Shown here: positions 13,348 to 25,547 of the stretch, in pieces
Layout of the letters: every line of letters begins with the position of its first letter
How positions within the stretch are numbered: the first letter of the stretch is position 1
Origin: Coffea arabica
Lineage: Eukaryota; Streptophyta; Magnoliopsida; Gentianales; Rubiaceae
Reading direction: 5' to 3'
NCBI RefSeq assembly: GCF_036785885.1
Contig: NC_092320.1
Coordinates: forward strand, 11,471,557-11,535,556
Length of the DNA stretch: 64,000 nt
Translations under genes and position numbers: made by a program
Notes under the pieces: model-generated
Databases searched by the model: none
The model's input: only the letters and a program-made list of their open reading frames with translations
Told to the model about the DNA's origin: nothing

Positions 13348-13904
13348 GATCAGCCAATTAAAGATTCGAAAGAGGTGAATAGCTGAAGTTCAGTGGGGCA
13401 AAGTCGGATGGCGAAAAGGGAGAAAAATGGGAATCTTGAATTTGTTGACTGTTACATTAGCTAAGTGGCATGTGATGGCAATTTAAGGCGGTTGCTGGCA
13501 AGAATATAGGTGATGCTGTCTTGTGTGGTATCGCAAAATGGACCGAGTATCTAATCCATTCCCACAACAGAAGCGCAGAAGCCCAAAAATAAAAAAATAA
13601 TAATGTCGAAATGGAAGGTAAATTGATCTTATTACAAAATGACATTTGAAAATGCCCAATTCCTCGCACTACCAAAAAGCAGGAAAAGAAAAGGAAATGG
13701 CAAACAACCCAACGAAAATGACCTACAAGAAGGACCTAATTGACACTTGAACAGGGACTAAAAAGACACAACCAACCAACAATAAAGAAAGGCAAGACTG
13801 GCAGAAGTAACAAAAACACAATCCTCTTCTTTTTACACGATCTCAAGCTCTTTTATTTTATTCGTCTCCCTCCCGCTGCTTCCAACTTTTTCTGCCGCAA
13901 ACTC
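13348..13904 (-). promoter_or_regulatory. Compact spacer: sucrose synthase 3' UTR and pectinesterase promoter
   Basis: Only 557 bp separate the sucrose synthase stop codon from the pectinesterase ATG, both on the minus strand. Two overlapping AATAAA signals on that strand lie at 13852-13862, about 45 nt after the stop, so transcript ends may be close to the gene. The pectinesterase promoter must share the rest of the spacer; I see no convincing TATA box. Confidence 0.45.
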
Positions 13905-16900
13905 TTACTGATCAACAGCCAATGGAACAGCTTCAGCCTGGAACCCAAAACAGACAACACGATTGTTAGAAGAAATGCTTTTGAAAGAGGAGAGCTGAAC
14001 AATGCAGATTCATCAACTCAAGACCAGATAACTTACCAACTTGCGATACTTGAGAGCATAAAACATTTCCAGATAACGGCGGATCTCCTGGCGATCAAGC
14101 TTGGAAACACATTTCCAGAATCCATAAACTCCAGCCAGCGTCAGCAACCGATCTGAGTAAATTTGCCAGGTGTACCTTCGGATTTCAAACAGGTAAAAGT
14201 CATTTTAGCTGCCAACTATAACTGAACTAATTTGTACAGAGTAATGTAGAAGATCGTTGTGAAATTGCTTGCTTACTTTTCCTGGATACGCTTCAAGCCA
14301 CCGGCTGAAATGGTGTCCCAGTAAGAAGGCTCTTTCTTGCACCTTTCAAAGAAATTGGCAAGGAGCTCGCTGACCTGCTCACCGTGGTATGGATCAATGT
14401 GGAAACCAGATTTCCCATGAATAATGATCTCAGCAGGACCACCATGGTTGGTTGCAAACGTTGGCAAACCACATGTCATGGCCTCGACCACAGTCAACCC
14501 AAATGCCTCATAAAATGCAGGTTGCACGAATGCTCCCTTGGTGTCAGCAATGTACCGATAGAGTTCACCATTTCTAACCCTGTTCATCTGAGAAGAAATC
14601 CATCTGAATTGGCCGTTCAAGTTGTAAGTCTCTATCAATGAATACATTTTCTTCATCTCAGCTTGTTCTTCCAAATCTTTGGATTCCTTCCTTCGGTCTC
14701 CACCAACCACGACAAGATTAACCAATTCCCTTAGTTTTGGGTTCTTAGCATACAATTCAACAAGCCCTGTCAAATTCTTTACGCGATCCAGTCTTGCCAT
14801 GGTGAATAAGATAGGCTTCTTTTTGTCTTTTAGCACACATCTGTCAGATAAAAACATGTTGATGAGTACTTCAGAGAACTTAGTAGTAACTAATCCATTA
14901 GTACAGGAAAGAGATAGATATTTACAGGTGTTCCTCATTCTCCACATCGCTGAAAAGCAACTCCTCAATTTCAGGATGGAAGGATGTCAATCTCTTTTCC
15001 TTCTCTGTGTGTGGGTAGTAGAGGTTTGTATCAGCTCCAGGTGAGACAATGTTGAATTTTGGATCAAAAACATCAATGCCATGCACAACTCTGTATAATC
15101 CTGGCATTGTGAAGGCCATATGGCTTTCATATTGCCCAACAGTGTCCTTGCTGAAAAAAAAAAAAAGAAACAAAAAAGGCAATCATTATCAGAGGGATTA
15201 AGATGCAAAGATTAATTAGTTACAAACAAGGAACTTCAATGTACCTTCCAGCTATTTCTTGGAAAGTGCTAGTGATAATGAAATCTGTATGGTTCATTGC
15301 GATAAGATCCGCAGTGAACTGGCATGAGAAGTGGTACTTCTCATCAAATTTGCTCAAATAAATATCAGAATCAGGATACTTGGTTTTTTCCAAAGCATGA
15401 GCAATGGTACACTGCAAAGATAACACACCAAAGCATTAATCATCTTATTTGCAAACCAAAGAAAAGAAAGTAACACTTAAAGCAATGAGAACTGTAGCAC
15501 AGACCTGTGTTACACCTAACTTGTGAGCAAGCAAGGAGGCAACAAGGTTACCCTCACTGTAGTTACCAATAACCAAATCTGGCTTTGCCTGTAATTCTGC
15601 AGTGACTTCTTTTGCAACATCCTGATAACGGAGAATTCAGAAAGATGGTTAGATAGCTCATGTATTTAGAAAAAACTCAATGACCAAGGGATCTGTGAAA
15701 AACAAAGGACTCACCTCAGTAAATGTTTCCATGTAGGGCCAAACTTCAAAGCGAGAGATCCATTTGCGAACAACGCCCTTCTCAGTTCTGAAGGGGACTC
15801 TGAGTATATGGGAGTACTCTGATCCGTATACTTTCTCAAGCCGTTGACCACAAGTGGTTCCAGGGGCATCAGGTAGCAGCCTAGTTATCTAGGAGAAGAT
15901 GAAATTGATTGTTAGTCCAGTTTCACTTGAGAATTCACAACTTTGAACCAAAAATCTAAACGGTATAGAGCACTCACAATTAGAATGCGTGGCTTGACAT
16001 CAAGTCCTTGTTCCTTTATCCTCTTCAGCATCTCACGCTCCAAGGCAGGAACTTGATCCAATATGTAAACAACCTGCAAATCCAAAAAAAAAAAATGTCA
16101 ATCTAAGCATCCTGGCACGTTATTAAAGTGGGATTCAAAGAGTTTAATCAAGAACATACCTGGCCACCGGTATCAGGATAACCCAATACGTTTTCCTGGG
16201 CAAAGTATCCATGGGGGGAAAGAATAACAACATTGAATACCATAGGGATTCTCCCTAGGAATTTCTCTAGTGTGCACGAGTCAGGAGCCTCCAGAAGATC
16301 CAGAAGCATGCAGATCATTTCCAAGACACGCTCAGCAGTATCACCCCAACCTCTCTCCAGTCCAATTTCTTGGAATTTGTGCTCGAATTCAGAGTATGGT
16401 GTATCTGCAGAGAGTGTTGTTAGGTACTCCTCTGCCTTCCTCAGAACTGCTTGGAGAGTGTTAAGGTCCTTGATCCTGTCGTTAAGCATCATCGTCTGCA
16501 GAAGGATTCCAATCTATCTATTAAAATATGCTGAAAACATGTCGAAAATTATATAATTCTCACAAGCAAATATAAATCAAGTAGCTGCAACATCTTGACT
16601 TTCTTAGAACATTTTTACAATAAAGAAAACAATGATGAGACAGTGAAGTTATGAGAAGGCTACCTTGCCCTTGTATTGGTGAACACGGAGAAAATCAAGG
16701 AGAGGGGCCATGCTCTCCTTGTCATGGAACATTTTGGCAGAGAGGTGCCTGTTGAGGAACTCAACTCCGTCACCTATGTACTTAGTTAGAGTTGGCTTGG
16801 GAAAAGATGCTGTAAATGGTTCGAAGTCCAGTTCCAAAACAAAATTCCCATTTTTGCTGCATTAACACATCGCATTAATTAAGCAGAAAAACAAAGGGAT

Positions 16901-17530
16901 TGATGTAGTCATTAACCGAGTAAAAAGTACCATATAAAGTCCAAGACCCTTATTTACCTTCCATCAACGAGTTCTTCCTTGAAATGCAGGTACTCTGGCA
17001 CGGTTAACTCCTCAACAACGAGTGCATGGACATTGACTCGAACATACTCCCAGACACCAGGTCTGAGACGAATAGCAAGTGCAACCCAGGGGGGCAACAC
17101 AATTGCTTCCTGGAATAGTGAAGACCGTTTAACAGAGTTGCTTTCTAGTAATTAACAGGTTAGTCATAGACTGTAAAAACAATTCTACCTGTGTGGACTT
17201 CAGGACTTCTTCAAAGGCATGATCATGAATTTTTTGTTTACCATCCTTGTTAATTTCTTCAAACTCAGCCAAAAGTTGGTGGGGTTTCAGGATCCCTTTC
17301 CCATGGGTTTCAAGCCTGCAAACACAAAAAGCCAGTTTAATGGTAATAATAGTAGTACTACCCTCTCTTTGCAGTCAATCAACAGTAGTAAATCTAAACC
17401 ATTAGGCTGTTTAGCCCCAGTAAACAATATACCTCGACATAAACAGCAAAACATCGTTGCGGTGGGCAGCCAAAGTAGCATCAAGGCGTTCACGGAGGCT
17501 GTGAACACGGGTCAGAACACGTTCGGCCAT
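13905..17530 (-). CDS. SUS1: Sucrose synthase (SUS1-type), 806 aa
   Basis: Thirteen coding exons on the minus strand: 17530-17433, 17315-17189, 17109-16958, 16856-16664, 16495-16160, 16073-15978, 15888-15715, 15621-15505, 15411-15245, 15150-14926, 14840-14277, 14175-14037, 13937-13905. The sum is 2421 nt, exactly 806 aa plus TAA, the usual length. The enzyme reversibly converts sucrose and UDP to UDP-glucose and fructose, feeding cellulose, callose and starch synthesis. The N-terminus [11 protein letters not shown] carries the conserved phospho-Ser (Ser11). The C-terminal GT-B domain has GGDRRK (~608-613) and the retaining-glycosyltransferase E-x7-E signature EAFGLTVVE (Glu673, Glu681). It ends ...PLAVDQ. 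A leader exon precedes the ATG, with an acceptor just upstream of 17573. Sequence supports the SUS1 clade from memory; orthology to one named gene is inference. Confidence 0.97.
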
Positions 17531-17573
17531 GGCAGTTGATGGATCGACCAACGAAATCTCAGACAGGTTTCAA
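17531..17573 (-). other. Sucrose synthase 5' UTR, second leader exon part
   Basis: On the minus strand a tttgcag acceptor ends just before 17573. The 43 nt down to the ATG contain no upstream ATG. This marks the 3' end of a long leader intron, a familiar feature of SUS1-type genes. Confidence 0.75.
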
Positions 17574-18475
17574 CTGCAAAACAAATAACAATTCAGATCT
17601 CATCTTATCCAAAATAGATTCCTACATAATATAACAAGAGATTGACCCAAAAAGTCAAATGATCCCACCTAATTCATTCAATCTAGAATGTTAAATATTT
17701 CTAAACCTAACACCTCAACACAGTAGCCCAACTCACTTATTTAGCATACCTACCAACATATTGACCTGAAGATTTTTTTTCCCCTCTTAGCATAGGTTCT
17801 ACCTGGGCATTCATCACAGGTTTGATCACACCATTCAACCAAAACAAAATTATAAACAAAAAAAAAAAAAAAAAAAGTTGCATGCGTGACAACCAAGAAT
17901 TGTTACAAAATCTGTCACAAATTCAAGTCTGCTAGTACAAGCAACATTGCAAAACGAGCACTTTTTAAATGTCAAACCCCATGATCAGATCTGAACGAAT
18001 TATGCATGCAAGACTTCAAAAAAATCCACTGAACCAGTTAGAAGCAATAATTGAAGCAAGACTGTAGAATCACGCTTGCAAAACAAAACAGGATTAGCTT
18101 TTAAAGCATGAATCACAGTGATCCCGAACCAACTCAGGATCTATGTCCCTCCCACGACTCCGTATGACAGATTTCAGAGACTGAAACCTCTAGATCCAAG
18201 AGCAGTTAGCTATTGAAGTAGAAAAAACAAGTTTACCAGGAAATTTTCCTAAGCAACAAAGCAGAACAACATATTGTGCATAAGTTGTAATGATCAAGAT
18301 AAATACACAACATTAAAGAACAAAACTATGCAAAAGATTCTCGGCAGAAAAAGTCAGTAAACTTTAACATGCAAAGAGTGAAACAGGGAACCAGCAACTG
18401 AAAGAAACATGAAGCCAGAGAAAAAAGAGCAGAAACAGCCAGAGAGGGTATGCAGAAAAGATTAAAGATGCTCAC

Positions 18476-18551
18476 ATGAAAAACGTAAGAAACAGAGAAA
18501 ACAACAAGTATGGGAGAGATGGGCACTGTTCTTCTGGCATGAATTTATAGA
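18476..18551 (-). promoter_or_regulatory. Candidate proximal SUS promoter and leader exon
   Basis: Minus-strand TATAAAT at 18543-18549 is followed about 30 nt on by a CT-rich short exon with a GTGAG donor at 18471-18475. This would give a leader intron of about 900 bp to the acceptor at 17574. An alternative promoter lies about 0.9 kb upstream. Confidence 0.55.
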
Positions 18552-19236
18552 AGAAACGAAGAAGATGAGCTAAAGCTGTAGACGGTTAGACCCCCTCAGA
18601 AATGGAAATTTCTTGACGAAGAATTTTCTGCAGAATATATTATATTAATTAAACAGATCCTGCATTCCATTTTTACTTTAAATCTTAAACTTGGAAACAA
18701 TAAAAAGAAAAATCCGGGGTGATCATCTAGAAGCTCTTGATTGATCATCCTTGCCGGAGAAGTTATATCTCCGGCGCCGACCAAGCGTATATTAGTCAAT
18801 GCGGATTCGTTGACTAATAAATACTACTATCGAGCAGATTTCAGTTTTAGAGCATTAGAAATCTCCCAACTTCTTAAACAAGAAATTTCCGTAGTCCTGC
18901 TCTTATTTATTATTATATTAGTATTATTATTACTTGCCATAGATGACAAAAGTTTCAAAGAGCAGAGAAGAAGAAAGAGGCAAGTGTCCGGTTTCCGGGG
19001 TCCGGCCATTTTCTCCCTGGTATCTAGCAACTCGAGATCTAACAGAACCGACAAATCAGCTCAAGGAAAGGATACTGGAAGAGGAGAAACTTTTCCTCTT
19101 CTGATGAAAAGAAAACGAAATTTAATCCAAGCCCAGCAGAAGAATTTTTCCAGTGAAGATCAATCCGACCGACACAAGAAAATGTTGCATGCCATGAGCA
19201 AAAAATCAAAATGTGACATTATTTATTTATTTTTAC

Positions 19237-19450
19237 CTCACAGGAGAAAAAGTAGCTAGCACTGGATTGAACGTGGAGAGAGAGAGAGAGAGAGAGAGCC
19301 CAATGGAGCCCCCTCCTAAGAAATAAAGAGCAAGAAACAGAGAAACGAAAGAACAAAAAAAAAAGAGTAACAGAGTATACGAAAAAGAGAGATGAATGAA
19401 TTCAGCTCTGATGGTGCTTCAACCTTCAAGCCAAGCGTGCCTTATATACA
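19237..19450 (-). promoter_or_regulatory. Candidate distal SUS promoter with CT-repeat leader exon
   Basis: Minus-strand TATATAAG lies within 19441-19450. The following ~175 nt are CT-rich, including a (GA/CT)n repeat at 19276-19298, and end in a GAG/GTAAAA donor at 19237/19236. This resembles a plant 5' leader exon and would splice over 1.66 kb to 17573. Whether it or the proximal site is used cannot be decided from sequence. Confidence 0.45.
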
Positions 19451-20615
19451 CAAAAACCGTATTAAAAAAAAGAAAAAAATCTTCCAATTAAAACAATCTT
19501 GATTAAGTCATGATGATGGTTGGTCTTGGACAAATATCACTACCATACTACGACTTAGTGGTCCTCGGTTTTGCCGAGAAGAGGCAATTAATTGTCCACA
19601 GTATTATTATAGCAGTGGTGAACTTAATCGTCCACCTTTCTTCTTCTCTTTCTCGATCTGATTAATAATAACAATACCAGAGTACTACTAATTTATTCTG
19701 GTTCCTCTGTTCCTTTCGGGGAAAACCACTCGCCATCCATCCTGTGTAAGTAAACTTCTCCCGGTAATCCAAAACCACCCCTGTTTTGCTGTTCACCAAT
19801 AATAATCCTGTGGACCCTTCATTTGATTAATCAATTTCAATTTTTTTAATCCCTGCGAGACCTGACTACTGTGGCATTTTCTTTTCTTTTCTTTTCTTTT
19901 CTTCCGGATTGAATTGTACTGTTTTGTTTGTTTATTCTATGATTAGTGTCACGCTTGTGTAAAATCGTCACTCTCTACGTTAGAAGAACAGAGAAGATAT
20001 TAATTGTATCAGTGTAATAATAATTCAGTCCGGGATAAGAAAGTTCTTGACTCGTCGGATAATAATAGCAATTTATTAGTACGGGAAGTTTTTGGCATTT
20101 TTCGTTTATTTTAAGGTTAAAGATTATCGTTCTTCGTTCGTGTCATGTGTAATGTAGCAGCAAGCAGGAGTACGTGACTTCACACCTTCGAAATCTTCTT
20201 GTTCCAGCAAGCTGTATCATCATCATGCCTTGTCTGGGTGACACACACGGGTGTCTATTTTGGCGGGTAAAGGCTTCGATGTTTTCTTGAGGGTAGCTTC
20301 GTCTTTGTGGCAGATGTATTCTTGGCTTGGGTACAACTGGTGGGGCTGTAGACCTTGTGATTGACGCCTCAAGATTTTAAGGGTCAGATTGAAGAATCAA
20401 ATACTACTACCCCCTTTTCCTTTTCCTTTTCCTTTTCCTTTTCTAACACAGCTGTTTGGAAACTAATGACCGCATGCTTAAAGATTTAGCAATTTAATAA
20501 TAATAATAATATCTTTATGTTTCAATTTAGGGAAGCAATTTCTCTTCTTTTTGTCCAAACCATTTACCATGTTCATGTAAGGACAATCGAAAATACACAT
20601 AGTACAAATTTTGTA

Positions 20616-21021
20616 GGGTCGAGTCGAGTCGAGTTTTGAGCTAATCGAATCGAGTCTCGATTAAATTTTATCAAGCTCGAACTCGAGCTCGGCGAGCCAG
20701 TAATTTTCGAGCTCGAGCTCGAGTTCGAAAAAAATAAAAAATTAATTATTTTATTTTTAAAAAAATAAATAAAATAATATTTTTTTCGTAATAAAGAATA
20801 AAATATTAAGGTCCATATATACGTAATTTTACTATGAAAATAAAAAATAAATATATATAATATACATAATTTTATTATTAAATAAAAATTATATATATAT
20901 ATATACTCAAACTCGCGAGCCGCCTTGCGAGCTAATGAGTTTAATATTCTGAGCTCGAATTCGAGCTCGACTCGAGCTTGACTCGAGTCGCTCGCGAGCG
21001 GCTCGATTCGTTTGCAGTCCT
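20616..21021. mobile_element. Non-autonomous DNA element rich in GAGCTCGA palindromes
   Basis: Both ends are packed with overlapping GTCGAG/GAGCTCGA palindromes: gggtcgagtcgagtcgag at the left, and ctcgactcgag plus gctcgcgagcggctcgattcg at the right. They flank an AT-rich core (~20740-20910). The right end, read inward, begins aggactgcaaacgaatcgag, a terminus I recall from dispersed plant repeats; the left end lacks the matching ctgcaaac. No coding capacity. Another copy seems to begin at 63939. Confidence 0.65.
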
Positions 21022-21171
21022 AAAACTTTGCTCACAGAGAGGGAGGCTCTTGAATCGACTCTCTCTTTCTCTGTCTAGCACTTTGGCATTTTCCTTATAA
21101 GATTTAAATGCTATTGCATTTATTAATCTAGTTTTGATAAAGGAAAGTAACGAACTATGTGGGCTTGGTCA

Positions 21172-21275
21172 TGTTTGGATTGCATTTTTTTGAATTTTTT
21201 TTTATAGAAAAAATACTGTAACAATTTGATATATATGAAATAAATTAAAAATATTGCTGTCCATAGCAAACAAGG
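21172..21275. mobile_element. Degenerate MITE of the GTTTGGATTGCA family
   Basis: It starts gtttggattgca (21173) and contains ...tagaaaaaatactgtaacaattt..., the same internal order as the copies at 21356 and 22451. It ends in a decayed inverted terminus, catagcaaacaagg. Boundaries are approximate. Confidence 0.5.
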
Positions 21276-21355
21276 TTTTCTCTGCATATTATTCTGTACA
21301 AAATAAATAAAGACAAATGAAATATACTAGTAGCATGTAAATATATCTTTAAAGT

Positions 21356-21497
21356 GTGTTTGGATTGCAATTTTTTTAAAGAAAGATTGTTACGTTTTCT
21401 GTTAACACATTTTCAGTAATCTTTTTACCTCACATATATTAGATCATTATAGTAATTTTTTTTACAAAACGTTCAGAAAAATTAAATCCAAACAAAG
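21356..21497. mobile_element. MITE, GTTTGGATTGCA family
   Basis: It starts gtgtttggattgcaattttt and ends aaattaaatccaaacaaag, giving imperfect terminal inverted repeats. Inside are the shared blocks gttacgtttt, aacacatttt and ctcacatatatta. At ~140 bp with no coding capacity it is MITE-like. The closest relative is at 27791-27928. Confidence 0.72.
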
Positions 21498-22450
21498 CCT
21501 ACATACTTCCAATGAAGAACGCTATGCTATGATTTTAAGGTATTCTCTTTTTTTTTTCCCCTTTCGAGATATTCTCTATCTTGTACATTGCAAATCATAT
21601 TTTCATTAATTGATCTTTGACGAATTGAAGTACTTTCTCTTGTTTCAGCGTCCAAGGTATTTGAAGACAACAAAACACCCTACTGGTTTGAAGGTACTAC
21701 AGCATGTAAATAAGTACTAGAAAAATATGAGTTTTGACGTTTGACTACACGGATATAGGAACTTTCTTGGCCTACAAGTATATCCATTGCTGTGAGTAGC
21801 GTAGCTTTACTAATTTGACAATTCACCTAGATTATCGATATCCACCGCAGTTCAGAATGGTCTATGATGGGGTTGAAGCAGCCAAGTATTTGCTGGGCTG
21901 ATCTAAACAATAATAATAATGTTCAGTAGCAAGCATTACATATTTCATATTTGGCTTTGGGTTGACGGTGAAGCACCGCCCGTGACGTTTGGTGGTAACC
22001 GAGAGGGTTTGAGGTCGGTCGTACACGTCGGCAGGTGGTGGTTTCAATGGGTGACGTGGCATGACGTGATTGGAAGAAGACAGATCAACCTGACGGAAAA
22101 AGAGAGAAAAGCTCAAACCGGTTTTGTTAGTAATCGGAAACTATGGGCCCTACCTTCCCCAATTTCTAATGCATTGCCAACTAAGGACCCGGAGCACGGC
22201 CGATTGACCTTACAACTCAGAACCTTTTTTGCCGATTTTATCCAGTTTCACAACCGATGCATATTTTATATTTTTTCAAGCTGCAACTCCGAGCACAAAA
22301 TAAACGTAGAAGAAACTTTTTATGAGTTTCATGCATAACATTAAAAAACGATTTATATATAATGATCTAAATTATACGTACATATACATTTGGCCAATTA
22401 TGATCGTGATCCTTCCGGAGAGTAGTAGTGTCATTTTGATGATTCACCAA

Positions 22451-22577
22451 TCTAAATTTTTTATAGAAAAATTACTCTAACGATTTGATATATATGAGAT
22501 AAAAAAAGGTGATTAAAAATTATGTTCACGGAAAACGTTGTAAATTTTTTTTTTTAAATTTGCAATCCAAACAAAGC
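22451..22577. mobile_element. MITE, GTTTGGATTGCA family, left end decayed
   Basis: The right end is ttgcaatccaaacaaag, and the interior has tagaaaaattactctaacgatttgatatatatgagat as in the copy at 21172. The left terminal repeat is missing or eroded. Confidence 0.6.
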
Positions 22578-22704
22578 ATAATTAGTGGTACTAACAATAA
22601 TAATTAATAAAGCTAGTAGTAATTCAGTGGGGAATGGTTTGGTCAAGTTGGGCTATTATATTATGTCAACTAACACAAAGCCAAGCTTCAAGAGGGGAAA
22701 AAAA

Positions 22705-22730
22705 ACACACACACACACACACACACACAC
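22705..22730. repeat. (AC)13 microsatellite
   Basis: An uninterrupted AC dinucleotide run of 26 nt follows an A-run. Confidence 0.95.
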
Positions 22731-25386
22731 AAAGAGCGGAAAGGACACATCACCGCTGGCCCACATTGAAAAAAGTGGGAATTGTGGGACCACCAAATCC
22801 AGCTAATTCATCGGCACAAGTTTCTTTCATTTTTTGGGCTCATTCTTATTTCTTCCCTCCTCTTTTTTTTGAGTAGATTCAACCTGTGACCCCATCATCA
22901 CTTTAGTTATTCTACATGGCACTCTCAACTTTGCCAAATTACAGTTGCAGTGGCAGTAGTTAGACCCAACAATATAATAAATGAATATGTGTTGCTTCTA
23001 AATCCCTTTCCGCATGTGGCAAGTACTTTAAACTTTCTCTACTTTATCAAAAAGAAAGGACAAACAATTATTGAAGACGCAAGTAAAGCTAGTAGAGTAT
23101 TCTCTCGGTTCATATACTAATCAGCTAGGCATATTAATTATTTTGTGCTCCTCCTAGTGAACTATTATTTAAAAAAAATGGATACGGAAACGTGTTCATG
23201 ATGCAAGCGAAATATTATTTAAAAAAAATGAGCTATCCAAATATGAATGTTTAATTAAGTGGAGAGGTTGTACTAAGGGAATTCATCCCTTTCGGGAAAT
23301 CTTTTCGAATTTCAATCCGTCGATTCGCAAAAATATTATTTGATTTATCCTTCAAATTTGTTTGGAACGTAGCGACATTAGCTGGTAGTGAAAATTTATT
23401 ATTTGAATCAAAAAATACTTTAGAATTATGTGGTACGTTGTTATCAATAATGATTGATTATTGTTTTGGTGAGACACCAGATTGATTACTCATATGAGCA
23501 CGAGGAACTTGAGCCTAAATGATGAAACGCACCCTCTTGTATTTTCAGGCACAGAATCCTCACTAATGGAGGAGGAAGCGCAGATGCCACGTGAACTACT
23601 TTTGTTCTCTAGCTACTTGGGTTCGAAATAAATAACGTTTTATTGCGAACAAAATCTAATCAGAAGCACCTGTACCCTCTTCCTCTCTATGCTCAGTATA
23701 TTATTCATCCCTTCTTCCCCTCTTGTTATCATCTTTATCTTAATAGAAAAGGAGCATAGTTGTCATTTCCTACCGCATAGTTGGTCTTAATGAAAATTAT
23801 TGCTTACCTGTTAACGTGGTGACATTTGTGCTGGGAATATCCAAGTGTACGTCCATTGAGAAAATCGGATGGATGGATGGATTGATTGATGTCCCTTTCA
23901 CTTCGCCGGAGAATTTTGGAAGACGCACTTGGGTTGGACTTTGGAGTTGTAGTCCGGTCCGTTGGACGTAACTTTCTTGCTTTTAAGCCTTCAACCGTGA
24001 CCCGAGATCCACGTGTGCTTAAATTTTTGGTGCGCTTTTTTAATATGAATAGTGACTTTTTTATACGCTGACCGTGCAGCGATGTTTTTACCCTTACATG
24101 GTACAATTCATACACCCTAGAAATTTCAGATGATATGATACAATTCAGCCGGAAATTTCTGTTATTGCTGATTCAATCGTGTTCCCTGCAAAATTTGAGA
24201 TGATACAATTCAGTAGTAAATTGCTGCATTGTTTGATTCTTCGGCAAAATTTCATCCACCACTCACCCGCCTTCTCGAAGTTCTTTTCCACTTTTGCGGG
24301 TCGAAACAAATTTCTTTGAATTCGATTCCCTTTGCATGGCAAAATGTGAAAGAGAATAATAATAATGAATTTACGTGTCACCAAGAAACAGTTGAACATT
24401 CGGCATCAGTGGCCCTTTTTTTTTTTTTTTATTATTTCGTAGTTGATTCAAATACGGACTACTCACCTTTACTGCACACTTTTATTCTTGCGGAATGTAT
24501 ATATATGACCAAAAGTATGCAAACTTTTCATATCCCTTTTTTTTCCGCGGGATAAGAGCAAATTCTTTTACGTCACGTGGAAAGAAATGGTTTTCATTTC
24601 TCTAACATCACCTCCAAAAAAAAAATTTTTTTTTTTTTAAAAAACTTCGAGAATGAGAACCACTTACCAAATGATTGGGTACAAGTGAAAGTTTATATCA
24701 CAAAAAAGCTAAAATCTATATCATCATCGTCTGTCTTAATGGTTCCAGGGAAAAGGGTTCCTATCAATTCATGAGAACTTAATAATGTAAGCGAGTGCAT
24801 TATTAGCAAAAGATCTGCCTAAAAATGCTCCACCGTTCAGAACAGCATTTGCTTTGGTAAAGGGTGGGGGGATTAGTGGTTCATGCTTGAAACGGCTTTT
24901 CATTTCTCTTGGATGAGTTTTGATCCTATCCACTTCCAAAACATGCCAACTAATAAGATGAAACACTTGATACAAAAAAGGTTAAAACCAGGTCTGACAT
25001 GATCACCTCTAGACCCAACAATGTTAAACATTGTACTAGTGTGTGGGGTGGGGGGGCCAACTCCCAGAAAAATATCAAAAAATTTTGAGATGAGGATTGA
25101 GGATTTAGGCCCTACATTCCGTGCATAGGCAAAGATGATCAGTAGGCAGTAAATGCTGAAAAAGATGTATTGGCAGCTCACCCTCCTACGATTAGGCTTG
25201 GGACTGCCTAACTCATTGCTTTACTAATCTCTTGACTCTGAGATTAGGACATCAACCTAATCCGGCACATCCTTTTGGTTCAATCTAGTGAAGTTCCTCT
25301 TTTCTTTTCTTTTTTCTTTTTTGGGGAAAGAATCTGCTGAAGTTTCTTGTTTTGCATTCTCTTTTTACGGACTCGCACAAACAGGA

Positions 25387-25547
25387 GTGTTTGGATGTCA
25401 AATTTTTTCAAATAATATTTCGTTTGCATTATAAACACATTTTTTAACTTATCTTTTTATATTCATAAGCACCTTTTTATCTCACATACATCATACCATA
25501 AAAATGTTACGTTCATTATTTCAAATAATACTACTCTACCCAAACAG
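25387..25547. mobile_element. MITE-like element, related termini
   Basis: It starts gtgtttggatgtcaaatttttt and ends ctacccaaacag. Palindromic stretches such as caaataatattt / attatttcaaataata and the shared block ctcacatacatcat link it to the local GTTTGGAT MITE family. Confidence 0.5.

Noticed and set aside
18741..19259. 172-codon plus-strand open frame
   Set aside because: It begins at TTG not ATG, has low-complexity hydrophobic and basic stretches with no recognisable family, and overlaps the antisense leader/promoter region of sucrose synthase.
21919..22338. 139-codon ATG ORF in the gene-free interval
   Set aside because: No domain or homologue recognised, no splice partners, and an overlapping antisense frame; kept only as context for the ACGT cluster.
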